Positions 45,516 through 56,843 of a stretch of DNA of 64,000 nt are shown in pieces (the first letter of the stretch is position 1; each line of letters opens with the position of its first letter). This DNA comes from Heliocidaris tuberculata (taxonomy: Eukaryota; Echinodermata; Echinoidea; Camarodonta; Echinometridae), in assembly GCA_025618425.1 (NCBI GenBank), contig CM046848.1, forward strand, positions 29,758,592-29,822,591, given 5' to 3'. The notes under the pieces were generated by a model, which ran no database searches, was not told where the DNA came from, and saw nothing but the letters and a program-made list of their open reading frames with translations. The translations under genes were made by a program, and so were the position numbers.

Positions 45516-46535
45516 AAGGCCGATAAATTTACTTTATAGGTCTATAATGCCTATAATTTGCATAAATCATTATATCAAATGAAATATTCTGATTCAGAAA
45601 AATAAAGATAGCATTTTATTATTACTATTTTTTACTTTTCTCGACATTCCCGTCAGATATCGCAGTGTTTGCTTAAACGTAGAGCTTAATATCAGGGAAC
45701 ATGTTTGGACCCCCCATCACATAAATATTAATAGAAATTACACAGCAAATAACTTTAACAAAAATACAAACATCTCAGCTCCTAGATCCCCTCCCAACTC
45801 TCTCCATCTCCTCCCTGATGCAGTTAGAGTTGATTCCTATCTGTTTTGGGACATAAGTTTGTATTTGAAGGGACAATATCAAGATTATGGCCTTTACGGC
45901 TTTACCAAAAGCGATGTAGAGAAAAAGAAGAAGAAAGAAAAAAATAAAAAATAAAAAATACAAACATCTTGATATAGACTATATAACCTTTCCCTCTCGG
46001 CCGATCGACATGTACTACAGTATACAAGCGTGCTTTATTTCGGGACTGAGCACTCTTCGTATTTATACTCTTTGGCTCAGTCTAATCAACAAAACTATTA
46101 CGCACACACTTTTTGTTATCACTCGTAGTTCGGCAGGTCGATCGCACGTTCTACAGGAACATGCTTTATCGAGGGTTTTCAATGCAATATAAACAACGGC
46201 CACATACAGTAATCACTCTCTCTCAATTAAAAGACAGGAACGGATCGGTCGTGAGGTCTTTGAAATCGGTAGTTTTTAGGGTAAAGTTTCATTCAAAATT
46301 GAGATATTTTTCAGAATAAGGGATTTTTCAATCAATTATTTAATCGTTTTCATGGTTTCATGTAAAAATAAGATATTATTTACGTTTTTTTGCCTCATTT
46401 TATGATGTCTAGTAGTCACGGTGTGGAGAACATGCGCGTAGTCCTACGCGTATGAAAGCCATTTTAATGCGCCTAACTGTCATGACTGTATACACGTTCG
46501 GTAATACCATCCTGTTCGGAAATACAATCCTTGAC

Positions 46536-46574
<39 letters not shown>

Positions 46575-47131
46575 AATCATTGACGTAGTAACACTTGTGG
46601 CGACAATTTTTTTTTTTTTTTTGCGCCAGCCCTCAAAAAGTCGCTGTGGGGGGGGGGGGGGTATTACTGGAATTATGTTTTCCTCCATAATTCTCCGACA
46701 AGCAAAAGAAGATTAAAAAAGGGTATAAGTTCGAAAAGGTAGATCCGTATTTTATTCGTCTCGCCATCCAAAGGACGCTTAGTGGGGGGGGGGGGGGGGG
46801 CGGAGTCCCCAGCACTCTAAAAGTCGCTCAGTGGGGTGGGGGTATCAGACTTTACGGGCTCCAGAATTCTCCGACAAGCAACAAAAAAAAAGGTCTGAAA
46901 GGTCTAAAAGTTTTATTTTTTCTGTCAAAAGTTGTCAGGGCCGGGCTATAAGCTATATAGCATCCGGCTACTGTTGCACATCTCCTTTTTTTCTGTTTCG
47001 ACCGAGTGTCAGCTCCATGTCATCACATGTATCTGCAGATAATATGATGTATATTCTGTCATGCATTGTTCAAACCAAACTTGCCAAATAATAATTTTCC
47101 ATGAGAGTACCATATGATTTACATTTTTACT
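45516..47131. other. AT-rich non-coding interval with microsatellite and hAT-like debris
   Basis: No coding exon is visible. It includes a (TA)n tract (about 46540-46570). The 46600-46940 part has repeated interior pieces of the CAGGGGCGG hAT family (CTCCGACAAGCAAAA, AAAGTCGCTCAGTGGGG) and G-runs. 46459-46540 matches 53188-53254. Confidence 0.6.
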
Positions 47132-48196
47132 ATAGGTTTTCCTATTCATTTTCAAACTTTTTTCATTCAATTTCACAAATTTTTACTTCAGTTTCGTCGC
47201 GGGATGTCTGGAATAGGCCAATCTTACTTTCAATTTCGTCTTTCGTCGTTCATTTTCAAATAAAGTCCATTCAATTTAGTCATTTGGCATACATTTTCGT
47301 CATTTACAGTTCAAATTCGCCAGTCTCACTCGCAGCACTCATAACAGCAGGATCAATTTCGTCTTTTGTCAATCATTTCCGTTAAATTTTCATTCAATTC
47401 GTCTCATATCTCTATCTGGTGTGATTTCTCAGTCATTCATGTAATTTTTTTCTGTAACCGTTCACATTTTACATTTAGGAGTTAACATACACACACGTTC
47501 CCCCCACACAGAACCACAGACACAGACACACACACACACACACGCACGCACGCACACACATACAAACACACCTTAATCCGAGTACACAAAGATACAAACA
47601 GACGTACCGTCTCGCAAACGTAAACACTGACAAACGATTTCTAGGCAAACATGATTAAAGACAAAATTTTAAGTGTAGAGTTGTAGCCTGTTTAATGTCC
47701 AAGAATGGATAACATAATTATGTTTTGCTGCTTTCCAGGGTATAAAAATTAAAGTTTGCTTCATACATTATGATGCGAAAACATGAAAATTAGGAGTTAA
47801 AGTTCAAAAGGTGACACTGACATAATTACTGTCCTGAGTTATGACTTTTGACTGCCGTTTAGAAAGTAAAAATATGTCGGCTTAAAGTTGGTTCACCCTC
47901 AAAATAAAGAATCGACAACATCTGACTAATTTGAATGAAAAATTCATGAAATTGTGTGAACAAAAACGAATTTGATCTTCACATTCTGCGGTCCGTCAGC
48001 GGGAGGGATGAATTTGAATGACAATTGACGATTTTGAATGCTATGTCTTCGAAAATGTTTGACGAAAAACGAATTACAATGACAATTGACGAAATTGAAG
48101 TTAGGATTTGCGTTCCACGTGCTTCTCGGGACGAAATTGAATAATAAATCTTTGAAATTGAATGACAAAAGTGCGAAAATGGATGGGAAAACCTAT
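47132..48196. mobile_element. 1.07-kb foldback element with CAATTTCGTC-word arms
   Basis: Ends TATAGGTTTTCCTATTCATT and, inverted, TATAGGTTTTCCCATCCATT. Both arms (about 47132-47420 and 47920-48196) repeat degenerate TTCAATTTCGTC / GACGAAATTGAA words separated by 10-25 bp. The middle contains CA-rich sequence (47519-47570) and no reading frame. Target duplication is not resolvable beyond TA. Confidence 0.65.
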
Positions 48197-48788
48197 ATTT
48201 CATTTCATTGAGTGAGCATACAAGTACCGAACACGACAAAGCTCTGTATGTTTAGTATATGTGTGATGGTATCGTAATTTAAAAAAAAACAGAAGATCAT
48301 ATTCAAGTTTTATTTTGCAGAGAGATATTATGTACTTAACGCACCCTGATATTTTCCTAGTAAAGAAAATAAGAAAAAGTACCATGGCGAGTAATGAAAA
48401 CAAAAGTGATTGACACAGATAGTAAAAATTTGATAGGAAAGAATCAAAGCAAACTTACCGAATTATACACCCTGCTGAAATGCGTAACAACTTCCTCCAT
48501 TAATTGCCAGTTTTCAATATGGACGATTTATACAAAAATAGTCCGAGGTTCGTATATCGCGTAACAAAGTGATATTGCTTTTTATTAGCAGGATTCAAGG
48601 TGAAAATTATTTGATATTGGGAGGTAAAATCAATTGTCCTGACAGAGATGTTGTCACATTTCTTCTCTTTTTTTCAGATCAGACGTGTTTTTTTTATTGA
48701 GGCCTATAATCAAAGCAGCATATTACACTGATAAACCAGTTGCCATCATTATGGTTATGTATCGTGTCGTATCGTGTCTCGTGTCTCG

Positions 48789-48833
48789 TCTCTCTCTCTC
48801 TCTCTCTCTCTCTCTCCTTCTCTTCCTCTCTCC

Positions 48834-48882
<49 letters not shown>
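48789..48882 (+). repeat. CT/CA compound microsatellite
   Basis: (CT)n interrupted by CCTCTCCCCCTC and followed by (CA)9. Nothing else is visible between 48197 and 49290 apart from AT-rich sequence. Confidence 0.9.
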
Positions 48883-48883
<1 letters not shown>

Positions 48884-49289
48884 TGCACCTTTTGCACAAC
48901 CATAATCTGCCTACTATTCTCATGATTCTAGTCAAGCGAACCGGGCAAGCGAATCGATTTCTTATGCTCTTCTATATGTAACAGGTGCTATTATGCGTTT
49001 GGCCAATGTGGAAACAGAAAACCTCGTACATGACTGTGTGTCCGTTCCGTAAACTCAGAGATATTTTTCAGACCCACATCTAGGCCTAAATCTAAATCAC
49101 AAACCGGTACAAGAATGTGTTCTAGCTCCTTAGACCAAGGAGTTATCACATGACTCCTTATAGGCACAACATACCATGTCATTGAAAAGAAAAAATATTA
49201 AAAAACAAAAACAAAAACATGAACCATAAATCTATATGGGCCAGTTCTAACTAACAGTGTTTTATCACTCTAGATCTAGCCTATCTACA

Positions 49290-50889
49290 CTGTCGCTTGG
49301 TCTACCACCACTTGGTCTAATTATCAGTTCGTCGAACTCCACGTGGTCTAACTTCATTTTGCCTACAGCCAGTTTGTCTACTTACCATTTCGTCTAATTT
49401 CCATTTGGCCTAATAACCAATTCGTCTAATACCCAGTTTGGCTAACCCCATTTAGTCTAAAACCCATTTGGGCTAATCGTTACTTCGGCTAATTTTCACT
49501 TCGTCTATTTCCAAATAGTCTAACAGTCATTTTGTCTACAAGCCACATAGTCTAATATCCATTTGGGCTACACCTACTTTGGCTAATACCATATGGTCTA
49601 CCTATCATTTGGTCCAATTCCATTTAGTCTAATAACCAGTTAGGCTACTTATCATTTGGTCTAATTTTCGTATAGTCTAATGACCATTTGGTCTAATATC
49701 CAATTCGTCTAATAACCAGTTAGGCTACTTATCATTTGGTCTAATTTTCGTATAGTCTAATGACCATTTGGTCTAATTACTGTTTATTCTTTTGGCCATT
49801 TAGTAGCAAGTTGAGAAAGGACAGGGAAATGAAACTTTAAAACAATGAAACTTCAAAGAAGTCATCTACTTAAATGTGCATTAAAAGAGTTATTCACCTT
49901 ACTGCTGCTTATATGAAGATCAGTCAGTATCCCTACATTATATATATTAATTATTTAATTTATTAAAATCAATTATTTAGTATTATTGTTTAGTAATTAA
50001 AACATTTATAGGTCTCTTCCTTTCATGACTTAAGTAGATGAACCTGATTTTGTGTTGCACTTCAAATTATGTTTATTGGGTTGATATTCTGTTATTCGTA
50101 TTTCTTATTTGATATCCGATGTACAAATGTTTGTGCAAGTAGTAAATAAAAGCTAGGGGCGGTGCCAGGGTATTTTCATATGAGGGGCAATTAGACGCAC
50201 AGACTTGGGGTTTCAACGAACTGGGTACCTTTTTTGGAAAAGAGGGAACTTAAATATAAAGGGTGAAGACAAGAATGGAAAATGGCGTTTTGATACGTTG
50301 CTGTACCCCTATATTGTATTTAACACACACTAAATTTTAAGGATATATTGTCTAATTTTTGCATAATATGCAGTTCTGCTCTACTCCTAACTTGCAAGCG
50401 AGCGACCAAAAATACTATGTTCTTGTTGAAGGTCATGCATGGTGCTTGCATTATACAGTGATTTCATGACGAAGATGCCGCAAAAGCGTTTGATTTCAAG
50501 CACAATCTCTCAATAAAAGAGATAGAGAGGACTTTATGTTACTGCCATGAGTTACAATAAGTGAGTGCGAGGGAGCGTAGCGAACAAGCTTCGGGCGGGG
50601 GATATCTTAATTTCTGCAATATTATTAAACTTTTGGGCACTGTGTCCCCAGCTCTCGCTAAGTTCCTGCTCAAAGGTGTCACACTGTTGCCATACCAAGA
50701 ACTAAATATTCTGCCATTAAGCTTCTCTGATTCTTTTGAGCTATGCAAACTGCTATTTTCAGGGGCGGCGTACGGGGGGGGGGGGCAGGGGGCGGTTGCC
50801 TCCTTTGATTTTTCAAGTGACCAAAAAGAAAGAGAAGAAAAACGAAAAAAGAAGGAGAAGAAGTAAGAAGAGTATGCAACTATTATTAT

Positions 50890-50939
<50 letters not shown>

Positions 50940-51800
50940 TCATTATTATTATTATTATTATTTGTTCATCTAAAATGTAAATTAATTCGCTCGTTGGCAG
51001 GGGGAACAATCCCCCCCCCCCTCTCTCACCTTTCCAAGCACCGTGCTAAAAAGTGTCTCCTGCTACCCTCAAAAATGCCGCTTTTTATACTTGTTCACTG
51101 CCTCCTTTTTCTTCTTTTAAGGCAGTGGCGTATCTAGGTTTATTACAGATATCGGTATTTTTTTGTTTTTGTTTTTGACCTCAGCTCAGGATAGAGTCGA
51201 TTCAGAACAGCAACCCCCCCCCCCCCCCGGGCTCCCTAGGCCCTTTCAAAAAGCTCTGGCCACAACCTGTCCATGGCCAACAAAATGACGCATATAGTGT
51301 TGTTGGTAGGTGCGTAGACGAAAAGGGAATAGCCCAACAGGCACTTAGCCTTAGTGATAATTAGACAAAGTGATGTTTAGACAAATTGGCATTTAGACCA
51401 ACTGACAATTAGACTAAATGGAAAATGGACTAAATGAAAGTTAGACCAACTGCACATTAGACCATATAAATGACATGTAGACCAAATGGATACTAGACTA
51501 AGTCATTTTAGACGAAATGCCTGTAGACCAACTAGTTTTAGACTGACTGGGACGGTTAGACAAACTGACATTAGACGAACTGGTATTAGACCAAGTGACA
51601 ACAAAATACGGTAGACGAAATGGTAAATAGACTAAATGGTAACTAGACAAAGTGATAATTAGCCCAAGTGGTCATTGGACCTTCTGGTTATTAGACCAAG
51701 TGCAAATTAGACCAAATGAAGAGTGGACCAAAAGGGTTTAGCCCGAATGAAGGTAGCCCATCTGGAAATTAGACCAAGCGGTTTTAGCCCAAGCGTGCAT
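49290..51800. mobile_element. 2.5-kb foldback element with 16-bp GTCTAAT arrays as arms
   Basis: The left array (49297-49795) reads GTCTAATNNCCATTTG about every 14-17 bp for some 30 degenerate units. The right array (51320-51800) carries the complement (TTAGACCAAATGG) for about 30 units. Outer ends are related (CGCTTGGTCTA left; AGACCAAGCG right). The middle holds hAT-like CAGGGGCGG debris (50759), a TAG/ATT microsatellite and no gene. Exact termini and target duplication are not clear. Confidence 0.65.
50888..50961 (+). repeat. (TAG)n(ATT)n microsatellite
   Basis: ATT, then about 17 TAG units, then ATT again, inside the GTCTAAT foldback. Confidence 0.9.
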
Positions 51801-52059
51801 AAACCTATTTCACATCAACAATAATAAACTGGCCGGAATATGATCATGTATCTTGTCATGGCCGGCGAGAGGGGGGGGGGGGGGGGGAGGCGTCCGGGCC
51901 CCGCCCCGCCCCGGAGGATCGATCGATAGCTGCCCATATGAACATGATAACGAAGAATGCTCAGATTTGGTTTGAGTTTATTTCATCTTATTTGAATTTC
52001 GCCTAGTATGGAATTTCATTGATACGGCAACAAAGACATTTTCTCGGCTTGATTGTATG

Positions 52060-52310
52060 GTGGTTGATCCAGTGTCCGAACATGTCCCCCTCCCCCACCT
52101 TTTGGAAGATAGGCGAATGTCCCCGCCCCCCCCCCCCCCCCCCACACACACCCACACACACCCACACATACACAAACACACACAAATACACACACACACA
52201 CACCTTTTTGAATAACCTTTTTTCTTTTGCTTTTTTGCTTTTTTGCTTGTCAGAAAATTTTGGAGGAAAACTAGAGCCAAAAAATGTGATAACCTTTATT
52301 GGGGGGCCAG
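52060..52310 (-). repeat. Fragment related to the CAGGGGCGG hAT-like MITE
   Basis: Contains the inverted interior motif CTTGTCAGAAAATTTTGGAG, a C20 run and a CA-rich tract. Termini are not recognisable. The homopolymer and CA repeats create long spurious reading frames. Confidence 0.4.
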
Positions 52311-52339
52311 AGTACGGTACAGAGAGTAGAGAGATCATG

Positions 52340-52560
52340 TGATGGGCAACGCCCACCGTACTGGCGCCCGCCCGCCCGGCCGCCTGCCCGACCGAGCTAG
52401 CTAGCTGGAGCGCGCTAGCCGCGCCCACCACGCACGACCACCGTCTACGTATATAGCGCTAGCGGTCAGCGAACTTCAGCGAAGAGGTACCGGCCGGTCA
52501 CGTACCGTATTTAAACACGCCAACGTAACCTGACATGTCGTCAGATTCAGATGCAGTATA
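52340..52560 (+). promoter_or_regulatory. CpG-rich candidate promoter upstream of the triple-MLLE gene
   Basis: The only long CpG-rich, non-repetitive-looking stretch in the right half (GCCCGCCCGGCCGCCTGCCC, GAGCGCGCTAGCCGCGCCC), with a TATATA motif near 52450. It is followed at 52534 by ATGTCGTCAGATTCAGATG and a donor-like GTATAC. Joining that donor directly to the next exon gives the wrong phase. This may therefore be a non-coding first exon, may need another exon, or may not belong to this gene. Confidence 0.35.
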
Positions 52561-53365
52561 CTGAATTGTTCATTCTCTAATCTACCATATGCTGAACATC
52601 TGTTGTGGTAAATCATAATTAATTCGAATGCACCTTTAGACCTAGTGCTCTTTATTTTAAATTGCAAGGAAATATGTATACCGTATAATCAATTCAAAAA
52701 TCGGCGAGGAATTTGCACTGGAGATGCATTATGGTAGTGTACACAGATAGCGTATCAAGCTAACTCTGAAAGTATGTAAAGGCGAACTGAGAAAGAAGCG
52801 CCCATGAAACTCTCTTGTCAGTACTGGACGTGTATCTAGAAAGTCGGATCTTGTTATAACCGGACAGGGAATATGATATGTTGTTGTCAAACAGTCATGA
52901 ACCTGTGCAGTTGACTCTTCATTTTTGCACAGATAAAACGAAATCTAAGTAAATTCACTGGCATGACTCACTGGCCAGATTCAAAGCCCGAATTGGAACA
53001 AAATCTCGTATTACACACAATCCAGAATTGTCATAAATATCTTAATTCTTATCCTTGCCCACTCACACTTATGTGCGGTTATTGTACTATAACCTTGCAC
53101 TCCATACCTTCATACATTACTGCAAAGAATTGCCTCCCATAGCAAATGTGCGATCTCTATAATCATGATAATAAGTAATACTAAACCCATTTTAGGCGCT
53201 TAACTGTACACGTTCGGTAATACAATCTGTTCGGAAATACAATCCTTGACTATAGTATGTGTGTTGGAAAGGAGCAAGATTGCCGGCCAAAAACAGCCTG
53301 AAAATTTTCACTTGATCAAGATCATAAGATCCTATGGAAGAATCTAGTTAGCATAAAATCAGATA

Positions 53366-53540
53366 CAGTGGAAACTCGTATAAAGAGGTCTGATATAACA
53401 ATATTCCTGATATAACAAGGTAATATTCTGGTCCCAGCTCTTTATATTCTATTGTTTTTTTAACCTGATATAATGAGATTCCTGCTATAACAAGGTAATT
53501 TTGATGATCCCAAGGACCTCGTTATACTGAGATTCCACTG
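53366..53540. mobile_element. 175-bp Tc1/mariner-pogo-like MITE
   Basis: Ends CAGTGGAAACTCG and GAGATTCCACTG, flanked by TA on both sides. Interior repeats of CTGATATAACAAGGTAAT. The same family is at 60588-60747. TA target and CAGTGGAAcCTCG termini fit pogo/Tigger-like elements. Confidence 0.7.
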
Positions 53541-54237
53541 TATTTCATATCATCCTAAAATGTAACTAGAAAGAAGCATTTTTGCAAATATTGACGCAGT
53601 CCCACATAGAGTAGATACTGCAAAGTGCGGCTGGTAGCCGGTGTGCGGTGAAATTCACATCATTCGGCTTCAAAATCAAAATTTGCAGTCATTTCTTACG
53701 TGTGCAAAGCTTTAGGACCCTTTCATTTTGTCAAACAAAATTTGACTCGGGCATCGACATCGACTTAAAAATTAATGTTATCGACATTCGTCCCTGTCGT
53801 AACTTTCTCAGCAATTTAACTTCAGAATATGTAGAACTGAGATATATAAGAGATATTTGCATAAACCACTGAAAAAAAAAGACTTTTTAGGGGAAGGAAG
53901 GTGAAAACAAAGTGCAAAACTTAAGGTCCCCCCATCATAGTGTCGGTTGTTGTTTTGTTTCTGGCATGGTGCAGTGATAGCACAATCTTTCTCCTAAAAG
54001 ATTTCCAATGAATCTTTCTGAAAATATTGATTGTCAAAATTCTTTGAATTGCAGGAAGATGTGAGGTAGAGTCTATAGTCCAAAGAGCAAGGGTGTGACT
54101 ACTGGAATTCTACTACGGAGAATTAGCTGGAACCGACTCATCCATTTACAAAGTTAGAAGGGTACAATCTCATATAACAGATTGTGGTGACTTCACACAG
54201 AAGATGAGATTGTATGTTGAAAAAATTTGTATGAGAG

Positions 54238-54335
54238 TTTCAAAGGAGTAAGATTGCTATTTGCTAGTGACCACAGGCAAAAAAGAAAAGCAAAACAGCC
54301 TGAAAATTCCACTAGATCAAGATGAGTGAGATCAA
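54238..54335 (+). repeat. Local direct repeat of 53256-53340
   Basis: Both stretches contain AAAGGAGyAAGATTG, then ACAGCCTGAAAATT and aCTaGATCAAGAT. They lie about 1 kb apart in the presumed upstream intron. Origin unknown. Confidence 0.6.
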
Positions 54336-54489
54336 ATTTCCAGAGTGATTATATTGGACTGAGATATAGGATATATGTATCAAAATAAAAGGCACATTTT
54401 TTTTGCCCCTTGCCCCTGCATTTTGTAAATTACAATTGTATAGTTATTATCATGTGATCTTTTTTCTTATCCATCCCAGTTCTGTACCC

Positions 54490-56652
54490 ATGATGCATCA
54501 CCCTGTACAGTCCGGACGGCTTCTGGACACCAAGCAGGTCCTTGGAGAACATCTGTTTGCCAAGGTGTCTGAATTGCATGACGGGAAGGCGGATCGCATC
54601 ACAGGGATGCTGCTGGAAGCTGAGAATGAAGATGTGATGAGGATGTTGGAGGATGCTATGCTTCTCAGGCGAAGGATAGAGGGAGCTCTTCGAGTGATAC
54701 AAGAGTAAGCTTTGTGATCCGATCTAGTGGGTATTGCATGAGTATGAATCACTTGAGTATGAACCTAACTGCAATATCAGCAAGCATTATCAGTGATAAA
54801 TCAGGAAGATGACCAAGAAAAGCAACTTGGTGAAAATATCTTTTTTGTGAACTATTTTTTTTTCTTTGGGTTTTTTAAAGTCAAAATTTATGCATAATAT
54901 TTTCTCTGTTAGCTCATTAAATGATAATTTTGATAAAGTTTAAACTTATTAACTATGCTTTTATGTATAGTGAATGTTAAGATTATAAGCACAATTCAAA
55001 CATTCAACTCTTCATTTGAAAATGTTAATACCTTGAAATTGGTGGAATTGTTTATATGAGGAACTACTATTTCATACTTTATATTTAAATTACACAGGGA
55101 AGATAAAACTGCCAGTGAGGAGGAACAGTTAGGCGAAGAACTCTATGCACATGTGTCAAAGATAGAACCCATTCAGTGTGCCAAGATAACAGGTGAGAGA
55201 ACACTCACATTACTCAGGGGTGTAGTAGGCCTCCAAAGATCCCCCCCCCCCCCCCCCCCCCCCCCGATTTCTCTTCATTTGAACAAGTTTTTAAGTGGAA
55301 TATAGACCCTTTGGGATTTTTTTGATGCTCTGATGTAGAGCCTTTATTTATTGTTCAAAATCAAACTCAAAAGCTTGCACCAGATGTACTACATGTGTAG
55401 TTGTGATGTTTAAGTAATATTATAGTTCTCAATACAATATATTTGTGCTTATACATGTATTGTATTACATGTAGTTTATTAGCAGTATAGACATTTACAT
55501 GTTCTGGGCCTTGTTTCATAAAACTTGTTATCAATAACAAATTACAATATCTGTTAAAAGCTACTGAAATTGTTGCATTTGATTGGCTGTGAGAAAATTT
55601 GTCATAGAAATGTGGCAGTTGTTATTGACAAGTTTATGAAACGGGGTTCTGATATTTAAATTAATGTGTTACAAAGGATTTACAGAAACGAACCAAAATG
55701 CACAAATATTGTGGAATTTTTTTAGAGGAGGGGAGTGGGGGGGGGGGTGAATATTATTAGAAGAATTGGAGTTGAATACTGAGTGAATTATATTTTATAA
55801 TTTAGATTATTTCTAGTTCTACAATTGTATTATTTCAGCCATAAGCATAGAAATGTATAGTAGTGATATATGCTTTAAGATGTTTATTTGTTCATGGATG
55901 TAATATATCATTTCCAGGTATGCTGCTAGAGTTGGATGTAAAGGTGATCCATCGATTACTCTCATCCCCATCGGAGCTCAGAAATGCCGTCCAGAAATCT
56001 CTAAGCTCCCTCAAGGCTGACGGCAGCCGCAGAGAAGAAATAGGAGAGCAGCTTTACGGGTTGGTGGCAAGTCGCTACACTGCAGAGTCGGCTGCTAAGA
56101 TCACTGGTAGGTAGAATCTGTGGTGTAGGGTGGGTCCAGACAATTGAGGGCATGGGGGAGGGGGGCACCAGTCTTATTTGGTAAATGAAATGCTATTTAA
56201 GAAGGCCATTGATTTGGGCAGGGTGTAGGAAGGGGTCTTAGTGTCTTGGTTTCACGTTCCTTTTTGCTCTTTCCCTTTTTCTCTCTCGCTTTTCCTCTTT
56301 TTTCTTTTTTCTTATTCTTTTTTTTTTCCCCCTTTGATAAGTTGCATGTACCTTAAAATTTTTCTTGGGTCAGTTTTCTAACACCAAGTTCTTTTAAAAG
56401 TATTCTTCATTTCTGGCGATGAATGTATATTTCATGGGAAATTGTCTGCAACCCCCCCCCCCCCCCCCAAAAAAAAAAAAAATAAATTAAAAATTAGAGA
56501 TAACCTTTTCCAGTTTGCTCTCATTGGTTGATACAGGGATGCTGCTTGAGATGTCTGATACTCAACTCCATCAGATGATGCAGGACAAGACACTCCTAGA
56601 AGACAAGATAAGACTTGCAGTAGAAGCTCTTTCATGTCAGCAACCAAGATGA
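54490..56652 (+). CDS. Triple MLLE/PABC-domain protein (four coding exons, 204 aa)
   Basis: Exons 54480-54704, 55098-55192, 55918-56106 and 56537-56652 all have AG/GT boundaries and join in frame to a TGA. The product is three tandem MLLE domains with a charged linker: domain 1 at about 17-71 (LGEHLF, DRITGMLLEAENEDVMRML), domain 2 at about 83-136 (LGEELYAHV, AKITGMLLEL), and domain 3 at about 144-199 (IGEQLYGLV, AKITGMLLEM). Each has the K/R-I-T-G-M-L-L-E signature of PABPC1 and UBR5, which binds PAM2 peptides of translation and mRNA-decay factors. That is family knowledge; the partners here are unknown. Introns 2 and 3 both fall in the Gly codon of KITG|MLLE, phase 1. The first Met (54490) is in an exon entered in phase 2 and open upstream, so extra N-terminal residues are possible. 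A cytosolic mRNA-related adaptor is likely. Confidence 0.85.
55506..55647. mobile_element. 142-bp hairpin MITE in intron 2 of the MLLE gene
   Basis: GGGCCTTGTTTCATAAAACT at one end and AGTTTATGAAACGGGG at the other are inverted. TTGTTATCAATAACAA is repeated in both arms. TTCT occurs at both edges. The whole element can form one hairpin. Common type in marine invertebrate introns; family not named here. Confidence 0.65.
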
Positions 56653-56760
56653 CACATCTTGATACCCAACTCCATCAGAAGATGCAGCACGAGACACTCG
56701 TAGAGGACAAGATAAGACTTGCAATAGAAGCACTCTCATGTCAACAACCAAGATGATATG
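56557..56760 (+). repeat. 104-bp tandem duplication of the end of the last MLLE exon
   Basis: Positions 56557-56660 (last coding 96 bp including the stop, plus 8 bp) are repeated at 56661-56760 with about ten substitutions. The second copy starts after the stop of the first, so it is 3' UTR. The 104-bp period is not a multiple of three. Copy 2 still ends in a CAACAACCAAGATGA equivalent to the real C-terminus. Confidence 0.85.
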
Positions 56761-56843
56761 CCCTTCTTATTCTGATTGCAGTTAAAGCTACTGGCCAAAA
56801 ATGAAGTTAAATACAGTGGTCCACAGAAGAGAATGTCGTTTAA

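Noticed and set aside
47519..47570. Possible CRISPR- or satellite-like short array
   Set aside because: It is an ordinary CA/CG dinucleotide repeat without spacers. CRISPR is not expected in an animal genome.
48685..48981. Frames with SLSLSL, THTHTH and RERERE repeats
   Set aside because: They are translations of the CT/CA microsatellite.
50539..51137. Leucine- and valine-run frames on both strands
   Set aside because: Products of the TAG/ATT microsatellite and G-runs.
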